Of a stretch of 64,000 nucleotides of DNA, positions 36,183-44,642 are shown piece by piece (the stretch's first letter is position 1; the number at the start of each line of letters is the position of its first letter). Both the position numbers and the translations under genes were made by a program. The DNA lies in contig NZ_BBJU01000003.1 in NCBI RefSeq assembly GCF_000739935.1, forward strand, positions 186,001 through 250,000, written 5' to 3'. The notes below the pieces were generated by a model that searched no databases, was not told the origin of the DNA, and saw nothing but the letters and a program-made list of their open reading frames with translations. Source of the stretch: Agrobacterium rubi TR3 = NBRC 13261 (lineage in GTDB: Bacteria > Pseudomonadota > Alphaproteobacteria > Rhizobiales > Rhizobiaceae).

Positions 36183-36888
36183 GTTTCAGGCGGATGGCCT
36201 TAGCGACGAGCTGAGTGCGGTTGACGCAATCCAGCTTGCGGATGGCATTGTTCAAATAAGCATTGATCGTGTGGTCGGACAGTGTGAGAATCTGGCCGAT
36301 CTCGGCTGATGTCTTGCCCTGCGATGTCCAGCGGATGACTTCAAGCTCACGCTTGGTCAAGCTGCGCGGTGCGACCATCTCGGCCCGTCGCATGCGATCG
36401 TAGACGTCGAATGCATGAAGCGCGAGCATGCCGATCTCGTTGATCATGCTCTGGTCCGGTGTCGGGCGATCGCCGTCAAAACGCAGGAGATGACGGTCAC
36501 CGCTGATCGAGTTGATGGGTATCATCACGCCAGTGGCGATGACATACTGGCGCATCAGATCGCTCATCGGCTTTGGATAGCACTCATTGTTAGGATCGTC
36601 GTCCAGAGACCAGCATTGCGGCATCAGCGACTCTGCGACCCTTAGCAGAACAGGGCAATGTTGCAAAAAGAGATGCTGATCGAACTCCCTGACGAAGCGG
36701 ATGGAAATCGTGCTTTCGATTACCACGCTTGCGAGAAGAACGTCATCCGGCTTGGGCACCCGCATCAGTGTTGCGTGCGTGTAGCCGAACTCATGCGCTA
36801 CAGTCTGAAGAACCTGCAACCACTGGGGCCGGCTTTCCGCAGCAGATATCTCTTTGCTCAGTAAAGGTTGCCGTTCAAGTGTGATCAT
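36172..36888 (-). CDS. LuxR-family transcriptional regulator without adjacent luxI
   Basis: 238 residues from the ATG at 36888; an in-frame ATG at 36930 would add a hydrophobic leader. The N-terminal two thirds resembles an autoinducer-binding domain (HEFGYTHATLMRVP, then FDQHLFLQHCPVLLRVAESLMPQCWSLDD), but the conserved Trp/Tyr positions of true AHL receptors are only partly kept. The C-terminal GerE helix-turn-helix is clear: LTKRELEVIRWTSQGKTSAEIGQIL and HTINAYLNNAIRKLDCVNRTQLVAKA. No AHL synthase is near. It may be a solo regulator responding to another ligand, or a VisN/VisR-like motility regulator. Confidence 0.82.
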   Translation of the reverse strand: MITLERQPLLSKEISAAESRPQWLQVLQTVAHEFGYTHATLMRVPKPDDVLLASVVIESTISIRFVREFDQHLFLQHCPVLLRVAESLMPQCWSLDDDPNNECYPKPMSDLMRQYVIATGVMIPINSISGDRHLLRFDGDRPTPDQSMINEIGMLALHAFDVYDRMRRAEMVAPRSLTKRELEVIRWTSQGKTSAEIGQILTLSDHTINAYLNNAIRKLDCVNRTQLVAKAIRLKLIN

Positions 36889-37397
36889 AAGCGTTTCGTT
36901 CGAGGACAATAGGTATGTTAACGGTAACAAATATACGAAATACCTTCAATTGCCACTCCTAATTCCCAGTTTTATTCCTGTTTCCTAACTTTTGTTTTAA
37001 ATATTTTAATTCAAATGGTTGCATGCCAGTTTCAGCTTTTTCGTGATTTCAGTGCGGTTCGACGAAATTTGAGATGAAAGCGGCATAAGGGCTCTCGATT
37101 CCGGCTGGTTTTTGCCAATCCTGAACCGTTTCTTCAAAAATCGACGTGAAATATTGGAATTTTGATTTTGAGCCAGCGAACCAGTTTCGCTGTCAAAAGC
37201 GTTGTCACATTTTCGCAACAAAGTGCTTCCGGCTCAAATATGAGTCAATGAATCATATTTTAATTGTTGACACATAAACTCATGTTTCATACTCCTCGCT
37301 TGCGGCCAAGCCGTAAAAATTAGGGGTATGTATCGAGCCACTCCGCGCCAGCGCCTCCCGCTGCCGTGCGCTTCCGTGCGCTCGAATTCAGGGGTGA
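36889..37397. other. Long intergenic region between the LuxR-type and TonB-receptor genes
   Basis: 509 bases, AT-rich between about 36930 and 37020. The right part holds a candidate iron-responsive operator and promoter (separate entry). A short minus-strand frame at 37006-37221 has no ribosome site and is not called. Nothing else recognisable is seen. Confidence 0.5.
37241..37295 (+). promoter_or_regulatory. Candidate promoter and iron-responsive operator for the TonB-dependent receptor
   Basis: TGAGTCAATGAATCA (37241-37255) matches the RirA iron-responsive operator pattern TGA-N9-TCA. Twelve bases on, TTGACA (37267-37272) and TACTCC (37290-37295) are separated by 17 bases and form a plausible sigma-70 promoter. 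An operator just upstream of the -35 box fits repression of heme/iron uptake in iron-replete cells, as known for rhizobia. Confidence 0.55.
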
Positions 37398-39647
37398 ATG
37401 ATGACGATTGGGCTTTCCAAATCCGCTTTGCTTGTCGGCACGGCGATGGTTCTTCTTTCCGTTAATTCTGCGAATGCACAGCAGGCGACAGGCCAGACCG
37501 AGGGCAACGGCGTGACCGTGCTGGAGCGGATTGTTGTCAAGGGTAAGCGCGTCAAAGCAGGCGATGCTGCGGGCAATACGCCGCTGGCAAGCACGACGGG
37601 TGCCGATGAAATCCGCAAGAAAGAGATAAACAATCTCAAGGATTTGGGAAAGACGACGGAAGCAGGGGTTGATTTCGTCAATTCCAAACCGGGCAAGCCA
37701 GGTGGTCTGTTCATTCGAGGATTGGGTGGTGCGCGCGTCACCACGCTGATCGACGGCATCCCGGTTCCGTTTTTCGAGAACTTTGCCCGTCAGGGGCAGG
37801 CGACGACGACGCTGAGCAACACGAATTCAAGTTTCGATTTTTCATCCCTGTCGTCTGTCGACGTCGTGCGTGGAGCAGATTCCAGCCGGGTTGGCTCTGG
37901 CGCACTGGGTGGGGCACTGGTGCTGCGCACTTTGGAGGCCGATGATCTCATCGGGGATGACAAGGATTGGGGTGGCGTTGCCAAAACCACCTATGACAGT
38001 GAAGACCGCAGCATCGGTAGTTCGGTTGCCGTCGCGAAGAAGATAGAAAATACCTCCGTGTTGTTTCAGGGCGCCTACAAGCGCGGGAACGAGGTCGACA
38101 ACCGGGGGAGTGCCGATATTTATGGCACGCGTCGCACCGCGCCCAATCCAGCTGACACCTATGAGAGCAATCTCATGTTCAAGATCAGGCAGGATCTGGA
38201 AGGTGGTCACCGCATTGGTCTGACGGCTGAGCGCTTTTCACTGAGGACAAGAACGGACCTCAAAACGCTGCAAGGCTCCAACGTGTCTGCCTCCACCTAC
38301 CGGATTGGGGATTATAACGGTTATGAAGATACCGAGCGTGACCGTGTCTCTCTGGATTACCAGTTCGATGCACCTTCGACAGACAGCCTGATCGATGCTG
38401 CGGATCTGTCCCTATACTGGACGCGGCTGGACAAGGTATCCGGTGCGGGCGACCGTTTGACCAACAACTCGCTTTATATTCGTGAAGACAGCATGAGAGA
38501 CAGTCGCTTCGGCCTTGTTGGGGGTCTCGAATCCGGTTTTGAACTCGGCAGCATCAACCACACTATCCGGTTTGGCGGTAATGCTTGGATTTCCGATTTT
38601 ACCGACGCCGTTTACATCAACACAGGCGGATCGTCCGCTGCTTCGCAGTCTGACATGCCCGATGTCAGCGGAAAAAGCCTTGGCCTTTATCTGGAGGACG
38701 AGCTTGCTTTTGGCAGCAGCGGTTTCAAGCTGACGCCCGGTCTGCGCTTCGATGCCTATGATTATGATCCCGACGGCTCGGTCTCGACCAACAGCGGCTA
38801 CAACACCTTCGGTCTGCCCAGCGGCAATAATGGTTCGCGCTTTTCTCCGAAGCTGCTTGCCACTTACGATCTGACGCCGGAGGTGCAGCTTTTTGCCCAG
38901 TGGGCGATGGCGTACCGCGCGCCAACCGTCAACGAACTGTATCTGAACTTCTCCAACATCAGTTCCGGCTATGCTGTTATCGGCAATTCGTCTTTGAAGC
39001 CTGAGACCAGCAATGGCTTTGAAATTGGTGCCAGATACGATGACGGCGATCTTTCGAGCAGCCTGACGCTGTTCCACAACAAGTACAAAAACTTCATCGA
39101 GCAAGTGACCACCACCACGACTCTCTTCCCAGGGTTTGGCGGCAGAGGCGATGGCTCGCTCTTCACCTATCAGAACCGCGAACATGTCGAGATTTCCGGC
39201 GTTGAAGCGAAGGTGCGTAAAGAACTGGCGAATGGCTTCTTTACTCACGCCTCTTTGGCCTATGCCTATGGCAAGGACACCGATACAAACGAATTTATCC
39301 GCACGGTTGCGCCGTTCAAATCGATTGTCGGTGTCGGATATGCGCAGGAGACGTGGGGAACAGAAGTGACCGGTGTGTTCTCGTCGCATATGCGTGCGGA
39401 CATTGCTGCAAACACTTTCGATGCCCCCGGTTATGGCATCTTCAACCTGACCGGTTGGTGGGAGCCAGAGCAGGCTAAGGGTCTGCGCATTCAGGCCGGC
39501 GTCTATAATCTCTTCGACCGCAAATACTGGAATGCCGTTGGCGTAAGAGACATCAACCCCGGTTCGGTATCCTCGGTGAACCAGCCCGTTGATTTTTACT
39601 CCGAACCCGGTCGCTCGTTCAAAATTTCTCTCACGCAGAAATTCTGA
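37398..39647 (+). CDS. TonB-dependent heme/hemoglobin-type outer-membrane receptor
   Basis: 749 residues with a signal peptide ending ANAQQ. The plug domain carries GGLFIRGLGGARVTTLIDGIP and SVDVVRGADSSRVGSGALGGALV (near residues 110-175). The 22-strand barrel ends with the C-terminal Phe in FKISLTQKF. The layout, with YRAPTVNELY and NSSLKPETSNGFEIG, matches the hemoglobin/transferrin/lactoferrin receptor group that includes ShmR/HmuR. The usual FRAP and NP(D/N)L boxes of heme receptors are here YRAP and NSSL, so the ligand may not be heme. The start may be the second ATG (37401), six bases after AGGGG. Confidence 0.88.
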   Translation: MMTIGLSKSALLVGTAMVLLSVNSANAQQATGQTEGNGVTVLERIVVKGKRVKAGDAAGNTPLASTTGADEIRKKEINNLKDLGKTTEAGVDFVNSKPGKPGGLFIRGLGGARVTTLIDGIPVPFFENFARQGQATTTLSNTNSSFDFSSLSSVDVVRGADSSRVGSGALGGALVLRTLEADDLIGDDKDWGGVAKTTYDSEDRSIGSSVAVAKKIENTSVLFQGAYKRGNEVDNRGSADIYGTRRTAPNPADTYESNLMFKIRQDLEGGHRIGLTAERFSLRTRTDLKTLQGSNVSASTYRIGDYNGYEDTERDRVSLDYQFDAPSTDSLIDAADLSLYWTRLDKVSGAGDRLTNNSLYIREDSMRDSRFGLVGGLESGFELGSINHTIRFGGNAWISDFTDAVYINTGGSSAASQSDMPDVSGKSLGLYLEDELAFGSSGFKLTPGLRFDAYDYDPDGSVSTNSGYNTFGLPSGNNGSRFSPKLLATYDLTPEVQLFAQWAMAYRAPTVNELYLNFSNISSGYAVIGNSSLKPETSNGFEIGARYDDGDLSSSLTLFHNKYKNFIEQVTTTTTLFPGFGGRGDGSLFTYQNREHVEISGVEAKVRKELANGFFTHASLAYAYGKDTDTNEFIRTVAPFKSIVGVGYAQETWGTEVTGVFSSHMRADIAANTFDAPGYGIFNLTGWWEPEQAKGLRIQAGVYNLFDRKYWNAVGVRDINPGSVSSVNQPVDFYSEPGRSFKISLTQKF

Positions 39648-39670
39648 TCGGCAACCGCCGCGCATCGACA

Positions 39671-39698
39671 AGGCAGAGCGTTAGGCTCTGCCTTTTTC
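39671..39698 (+). terminator. Rho-independent terminator of the TonB-dependent receptor gene
   Basis: AGGCAGAGC (39671-39679) pairs exactly with GCTCTGCCT (39685-39693) and is followed by a T-run. Confidence 0.9.
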
Positions 39699-39702
39699 GT
39701 TT

Positions 39703-40554
39703 TCATCGGCAGTACAGATACCCGCCTTTGCGCTCCAGAACGTCCAGATGCAGGTGATCCTGGTGGGTCGCATCGCTGCCAGGGGACAGCACGGTGCGGA
39801 AGAAAAGGCAGGCGGCGGTGGTGATTGTGCGCTGGAAGGCGCCTTCCATGGTGCCGTCTTCGCCGCGCGGCTTCATCACCAGCGGCTCTCCTTTGTCGAA
39901 GGTCATGGTTGCGATATCAACGGCGCTGCCTTTGGCGTGCTCGGAAATCTTGCCGGTTTCGGCGCTGTTGCGGTTGCGGCAGACATAGGTCGAGGCGTTG
40001 CCGAAGGCAGTCACGTTTTTGCCCGGAAGCGCGATTTTTGCCGTCGGCACCACCACGTTCTTGGCCCATCGCGAGAGTGCAAGGGCTGCTTCACAGCGCA
40101 TGGTGCCTTGTGGCTCAAGCTTTATTCCGGGAATGACCGTAGATAGCTCCAGAGGCGATGCGATGCCGCAGCCGTCTTCTTCGCCGGGAATTGGCGGGAG
40201 TTCCTTGAACTCTGCACCCAGTTCCTTCAACTCTGCGAGACAGGCTTTGAGCTCTTCGGGGTTTTCCGCCTTTACGGGCTCCCGTGGCGGCTGTTCCGGC
40301 TTTTTCTCTTCTTCTTTTTTGGGTTCATCCGGTTTGACCGCCGGTTCCGGTTTTTCCTCCGGCTTCGGCACAGTGCTCTCTACGGGTGGCGGAGGCGGTG
40401 TCTCTTCTTTTTTCTTTTCCGCAGGTACCGGTGACGGCGTCGGTGTCGTGTCCTGCTGCTCCGGTTTTGGCTGGGGCACCGGCACATCCTGTGGCGGTTG
40501 CGCGGCGGCGATCAGCAGCGCACTGGCTGCGACTATCATAAGACGATGAAGCAT
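39703..40554 (-). CDS. Extensin-like secreted protein
   Basis: 283 residues from the ATG at 40554, which opens a signal peptide (MLHRLMIVAASALLIAAAQ); the frame continues upstream but that part overlaps the trpL leader region on the other strand. A long low-complexity linker of Pro, Glu and Lys (near residues 20-110) precedes the extensin-like C-terminal domain: CGIASPLEL, RCEAALALSRWA, YVCRNRNSAETGKISEHAKGSAVDIA and HQDHLHLDV. The conserved Cys, His and Asp suggest a zinc-peptidase-like (DD-carboxypeptidase/MepA-type) fold. The Pro-rich linker may span the periplasm. Function unknown. Confidence 0.85.
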   Translation of the reverse strand: MLHRLMIVAASALLIAAAQPPQDVPVPQPKPEQQDTTPTPSPVPAEKKKEETPPPPPVESTVPKPEEKPEPAVKPDEPKKEEEKKPEQPPREPVKAENPEELKACLAELKELGAEFKELPPIPGEEDGCGIASPLELSTVIPGIKLEPQGTMRCEAALALSRWAKNVVVPTAKIALPGKNVTAFGNASTYVCRNRNSAETGKISEHAKGSAVDIATMTFDKGEPLVMKPRGEDGTMEGAFQRTITTAACLFFRTVLSPGSDATHQDHLHLDVLERKGGYLYCR

Positions 40555-40620
40555 GTGACCGGTCGATCCCCCGTTGCGGCTCACCCACAACGTTTCAATA
40601 TGCGTTCGGTTCAAATCTGC

Positions 40621-40649
40621 TTGCCAATAGGCCCGGTTGACGCTAACAA
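40621..40649 (+). promoter_or_regulatory. Candidate promoter for the trp attenuator
   Basis: TTGCCA (40621-40626), a 17-base spacer and TAACAA (40644-40649) lie so that transcription would begin at or next to the trpL ATG at 40658. In Sinorhizobium meliloti the trp leader is known to be leaderless, so this placement fits. The -35 match is imperfect. Confidence 0.5.
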
Positions 40650-40657
40650 TTTTTGCC

Positions 40658-40717
40658 ATGAACACACAGTCGAAGAACATTGCAATCTGGTGGTGGGGCA
40701 GCTTTACGCGGCCTTGA
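40658..40717 (+). CDS. trpL: trp operon leader peptide TrpL
   Basis: 19 codons: MNTQSKNIAIWWWGSFTRP, with three consecutive tryptophan codons (TGG TGG TGG at residues 11-13). It is followed within 26 bases by the attenuator terminator and then trpE(G). Ribosome stalling at the Trp codons when charged tRNA-Trp is scarce would let transcription go on into trpE(G). The Sinorhizobium leader is 14 residues with the same IWWW core; here the C-terminal end is five residues longer. In Sinorhizobium the released leader RNA and peptide also act in trans. Confidence 0.9.
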   Translation: MNTQSKNIAIWWWGSFTRP

Positions 40718-40742
40718 GCACCCATGTCCTTAGACTAAGTCC

Positions 40743-40772
40743 AAGCCGCCCGAATTTTCAGGCGGCTTTTTT
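40743..40772 (+). terminator. trp attenuator terminator
   Basis: AAGCCGCC (40743-40750) pairs exactly with GGCGGCTT (40761-40768) around a ten-base loop and runs into TTTTTT. The small stem CTTAGACTAAG (about 40729) just upstream could compete. The placement between trpL and trpE(G) identifies it as the attenuator. Confidence 0.92.
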
Positions 40773-40820
40773 GTTATTATGCCGCCTGTCATCGGGCTTT
40801 AGAAACGGGAAGCGGAATAG

Positions 40821-43010
40821 ATGGTAACGATTATTCAGGATGACGGGTCCGAAACCTACGAGACGAAAGGCGGCGTCAAAGTCACCCGCCAGCGTCGCGC
40901 TGCTGACTATGCCACAGCCATAGACAGCTATGTTTCGGGGCTGGACGAGCGCCGGGGTGCGGTGTTTTCGTCCAACTACGAATATCCCGGTCGTTACACC
41001 CGCTGGGATACGGCCATCATCGATCCGCCGCTCGGCATTTCCTGTTTCGGCCGCACCATGTGGATCGAAGCCTATAATGGTCGTGGCGAGGCGCTGCTGT
41101 CTTTCATCACGGAAAAGCTGAAGGCTACGCCGGACTTGACGCTGGGTGCCTCAACTGCACGGCGTCTGGACCTCGTTGTCAACGAGCCGGACCGGGTCTT
41201 CACCGAGGAAGAACGCTCGAAAATTCCGACGGTCTTTACGGCTCTGCGCGCCATCGTTGATCTTTTCTATTCCAGCGCCGATGCGGCGATCGGCTTGTTC
41301 GGCGCGTTCGGTTATGATCTGGCTTTCCAGTTTGATGCCATCAAGCTCTCGCTGGAGCGCCCGGAAGATCAGCGCGACATGGTTCTGTTCCTGCCGGATG
41401 AAATCCTCGTCGTGGATCACCACTCCGCAAAGGCCTGGATCGACCGTTACGACTTTGAGAAGGATGGCATCACCACCCACGGCAAATCGCAGGATATCGC
41501 GCCTGAGCCATTCGTGAAGACCGACACCATCCCGCCGCGCGGCGATCATCACCCCGGCGAATATGCGCAACTGGTGACGAAGGCCAAGGAAAGCTTCCGC
41601 CGTGGCGATCTGTTCGAGGTTGTGCCCGGCCAGAAGTTCATGGAACGGTGCGACAGCAATCCGTCAGCCATTTCGCGCAGGTTGAAAGCCATCAATCCAT
41701 CGCCATACTCTTTCTTCATCAATCTCGGCCATCAGGAATATCTGGTCGGTGCATCGCCTGAGATGTTCGTTCGCGTCTCCGGTCGCCGCATCGAGACCTG
41801 CCCGATTTCCGGCACCATCAAGCGTGGCGAAGACCCGATTGCCGATAGCGAGCAGATTCTCAAGCTGCTGAACTCCAAGAAAGACGAGTCCGAACTGACC
41901 ATGTGTTCGGATGTGGACCGCAACGATAAGAGCCGCGTGTGTGAACCCGGCTCGGTGAAAGTCATTGGTCGCCGACAGATCGAGATGTATTCGCGCCTCA
42001 TCCACACGGTGGACCATATCGAAGGGCGCCTGCGCGACGACATGGATGCCTTCGACGGCTTCCTCAGCCACGCTTGGGCGGTGACGGTTACCGGTGCGCC
42101 AAAACTCTGGGCCATGCGCTTCATCGAAGCCCATGAAAAAAGCTCCCGCATGTGGTATGGTGGTGCCATCGGCATGGTCGGTTTCAATGGTGACATGAAC
42201 ACCGGCATGACCTTGCGCACCATTCGCATCAAGGACGGCATTGCCGAAGTCAGGGCAGGGGCCACGCTGCTGAACGACTCCAATCCACAGGAAGAAGAAG
42301 CCGAAACAGAACTGAAGGCCTCCGCCATGATTGCCGCCATCCGCGATGCGAAGGGCCAAAACTCAGCAGCAACGCAGCGGGATTCGGCGAAGGTCGGCAC
42401 TGGTGTTAAAATCCTGCTGGTGGATCACGAAGACAGCTTCGTGCACACGCTGGCCAACTATTTCCGCCAGACGGGTGCGACCGTTTCTACGGTGCGCTCA
42501 CCCGTGGCGGCAGAGGTGCTGGATCGTTTTCAACCCGATCTTGTGGTCTTGTCTCCCGGACCGGGTAACCCCAGCGATTTCGATTGCAAGGCGACGATCA
42601 AGCTGGCGCGCTCGCGCGATCTGCCCATCTTCGGCGTTTGCCTTGGCCTTCAGGCGCTCGCGGAAGCCTATGGTGGCGAACTTCGCCAACTGGCCATCCC
42701 GATGCACGGCAAGCCCTCGCGCATCCGTGTTCTCGAACCCGGTCTGGTCTTCTCTGGTCTCGGCAAGGAGGTGACGGTCGGTCGCTATCATTCGATCTTC
42801 GCCGATCCGTCGACGCTGCCGCGTGACTTTATCATCACCGCGGAAAGCGAAGATGGCACGATCATGGGAATCGAGCACAGTAAGGAGCCTGTCGCAGCTG
42901 TCCAGTTCCATCCGGAATCGATCATGACGCTGGGCGGCGATGCCGGAATGCGGATGATCGAGAACGTGGTGACGCATCTGGTGCGCAAGGCAAAAGTCAA
43001 GGCGGCCTGA
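40821..43010 (+). CDS. trpE: Anthranilate synthase, fused TrpE-TrpG
   Basis: 729 residues. The two subunits of anthranilate synthase are fused, as is known for Rhizobium, Sinorhizobium, Brucella and Azospirillum (trpE(G)). The chorismate-binding domain has the signatures [50 protein letters not shown] and [14 protein letters not shown]. The C-terminal glutamine amidotransferase domain begins near residue 530 ([18 protein letters not shown]) and carries the nucleophile in [12 protein letters not shown] and the His-x-Glu in VQFHPESIM. It converts chorismate and glutamine to anthranilate. Control by the upstream attenuator is expected. Confidence 0.97.
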   Translation: MVTIIQDDGSETYETKGGVKVTRQRRAADYATAIDSYVSGLDERRGAVFSSNYEYPGRYTRWDTAIIDPPLGISCFGRTMWIEAYNGRGEALLSFITEKLKATPDLTLGASTARRLDLVVNEPDRVFTEEERSKIPTVFTALRAIVDLFYSSADAAIGLFGAFGYDLAFQFDAIKLSLERPEDQRDMVLFLPDEILVVDHHSAKAWIDRYDFEKDGITTHGKSQDIAPEPFVKTDTIPPRGDHHPGEYAQLVTKAKESFRRGDLFEVVPGQKFMERCDSNPSAISRRLKAINPSPYSFFINLGHQEYLVGASPEMFVRVSGRRIETCPISGTIKRGEDPIADSEQILKLLNSKKDESELTMCSDVDRNDKSRVCEPGSVKVIGRRQIEMYSRLIHTVDHIEGRLRDDMDAFDGFLSHAWAVTVTGAPKLWAMRFIEAHEKSSRMWYGGAIGMVGFNGDMNTGMTLRTIRIKDGIAEVRAGATLLNDSNPQEEEAETELKASAMIAAIRDAKGQNSAATQRDSAKVGTGVKILLVDHEDSFVHTLANYFRQTGATVSTVRSPVAAEVLDRFQPDLVVLSPGPGNPSDFDCKATIKLARSRDLPIFGVCLGLQALAEAYGGELRQLAIPMHGKPSRIRVLEPGLVFSGLGKEVTVGRYHSIFADPSTLPRDFIITAESEDGTIMGIEHSKEPVAAVQFHPESIMTLGGDAGMRMIENVVTHLVRKAKVKAA

Positions 43011-43025
43011 ACGGACAAGAAATAC

Positions 43026-43054
43026 CGGTGGCGTTATGAGGCGCCGCCGTTTTC
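43026..43054 (+). terminator. Rho-independent terminator of trpE(G)
   Basis: CGGTGGCG (43026-43033) pairs with CGCCGCCG (43042-43049, one G-T pair) and is followed by TTTT. It lies 16 bases after the trpE(G) stop. Confidence 0.75.
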
Positions 43055-43076
43055 ATAAGAAAGCCGGTGATGCAGA

Positions 43077-43781
43077 GTGAAGTTTTTCAAATATCTATGC
43101 ATTGCCTTGGCTTTGATTTTCTTGGGCGTTGCTGCCGGCACGCTGCTGCCACGACCGTTCATCAGCGACCATCCTGATGGCGCCGACATCACTGCCCACC
43201 GCGTTCTTATTCTCAGCAACCCGATCCACACCGACATCGCCCTGCCTGTCGATGTCGAGCTTCTGACGCGTTTTGCATTTCTACGCGACGGAAATCTCGA
43301 TATCGATTATCCCGGTGTCCGTTATCTCGTTTTCGGCTGGGGTGGGCGAGCTTTCTACACGCAGACGCCGACATGGGCGGACCTTAAACCGCTTCCGCTG
43401 TTGAAGGGTGTCACGCTCGACCGGTCGGTCATGCATGTGTCGCTGGCCGGGGATATTCCGCTTGCCGATTCGGGTGTCGCCGCGCTCAATCTTTCAAGCA
43501 TAGATTATCAAAAATTGCTGGATTTCATTCTCGGCAGTTTTGCCAGGCCGCAGGGAAAACCTGTTCCGCTGCTTGGTCAATCCTACGGAAGGGACGACGC
43601 TTTTTTCGAAGCGGTGGGATATTTCAACGCGCTGATGGGCTGCAACACCTGGACGGCGGCGGCTTTGCGGAACGCGGGTTTGCGCACTGGATGGTGGACG
43701 CCTCTGCCGCCGTTGCTGACGACCTCGCTGCGACTTCACAATAACACCTCAGTCCTTTCAGAGTCTGTCCCCGCGCCCTGA
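43077..43781 (+). CDS. TIGR02117/DUF2459-family protein
   Basis: 234 residues from a GTG at 43077. The N-terminus MKFFKYLCIALALIFLGVA is a signal anchor or signal peptide. DUF2459 landmarks are VLILSNPIHTDIALPVD, YLVFGWGGRAFYTQTPTWADL, VMHVSLAG and the C-terminal GCNTWTAAALRNAGLRTGWWTP (near residues 190-210), whose Cys-Asn-Thr-Trp is the conserved core. Members are found near urease genes or alone and their function is unknown; the Cys/His pattern could be a papain-like peptidase. It stands alone after the trpE(G) terminator. Confidence 0.83.
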   Translation: MKFFKYLCIALALIFLGVAAGTLLPRPFISDHPDGADITAHRVLILSNPIHTDIALPVDVELLTRFAFLRDGNLDIDYPGVRYLVFGWGGRAFYTQTPTWADLKPLPLLKGVTLDRSVMHVSLAGDIPLADSGVAALNLSSIDYQKLLDFILGSFARPQGKPVPLLGQSYGRDDAFFEAVGYFNALMGCNTWTAAALRNAGLRTGWWTPLPPLLTTSLRLHNNTSVLSESVPAP

Positions 43782-43863
43782 ATTCCTGTACGTTCTCGGA
43801 GTTGACAAAGTCATCTTCGTTGCTCCAATTGTCTGATTATTCTGACATTTCTGTTTCTAGGAC

Positions 43864-44508
43864 ATGAAGCCGATGATCGACTTTCACCAGCTATTACTGG
43901 TCTACATTGCCTATGTCATCGCCGTGGCCAGCCCCGGCCCCAGCAATATGACCATCATGGGCGTCGCCATGAGCCGTGGGCGCACGCCCGCCGTTGTTCT
44001 GGCCATCGGTATCATCACCGGCTCACTTTTCTGGGCCGCGCTAACGGCCACCGGCCTTTCCGCCGTGCTGGCGACCTATGCCAATGCGCTCTTCGTCATC
44101 AAGATCGCTGGCGGCCTCTATCTTCTCTACCTCGCCTACAAGTCCGCTCGCTCGGCGTTTTCGCCTGCCGTTGCGCAAACGCTCGTACAGACGCCGGTGG
44201 TTGGCCGCTCCGAGTATCTGCAACTCTACCGTCGTGGATTGCTGCTGCACCTCACCAATCCCAAGGCCATCCTCGGCTGGATCGCCATCATGTCGCTGGG
44301 TCTGAAGCCCGGCGCCGGTGCCTCGACACTCATCGCCATCATCGGCGGTTGCGGTGTGTTGGGCGTGACCATTTTCTGCGGTTACGCGCTGCTGTTTTCC
44401 ACAGCACCGGCCATTCGTATCTATCAGCGCTCCAAGCGTTACATCGAGTCGGTGCTGGCGCTGTTTTTCGGCTTTGCGGGTATCAAGCTGTTGATGACAC
44501 GGGTGTAA
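43864..44508 (+). CDS. LysE/RhtB-family exporter
   Basis: 214 residues, about six membrane helices. The LysE signature SPGPSNMTIMGVAMSRGR (near residues 22-40) and the following GIITGSLFWAALTATGLSAVL are typical of small amino-acid and metabolite exporters of this superfamily. LLLHLTNPKAILGWIAIMSLG near residue 130 is also conserved. The exported compound (an amino acid, homoserine lactone or other) cannot be predicted. It stands alone. Confidence 0.88.
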   Translation: MKPMIDFHQLLLVYIAYVIAVASPGPSNMTIMGVAMSRGRTPAVVLAIGIITGSLFWAALTATGLSAVLATYANALFVIKIAGGLYLLYLAYKSARSAFSPAVAQTLVQTPVVGRSEYLQLYRRGLLLHLTNPKAILGWIAIMSLGLKPGAGASTLIAIIGGCGVLGVTIFCGYALLFSTAPAIRIYQRSKRYIESVLALFFGFAGIKLLMTRV

Positions 44509-44642
44509 CCCCCTTGACCGCGCCCCAACTTTAAATCATAGAAGCCGCACATATGAACCGCCTGCACGAGTCCTCGTGCGGGCGGTTCATGCGTTTTGGG
44601 GTCCATTTCTGCAATTCATTCGCAACCGCACGGGGACAGGTC

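Noticed and set aside
37006-37221. Short minus-strand frame upstream of the TonB receptor gene
   Set aside because: No ribosome site and low-complexity translation; left as intergenic.
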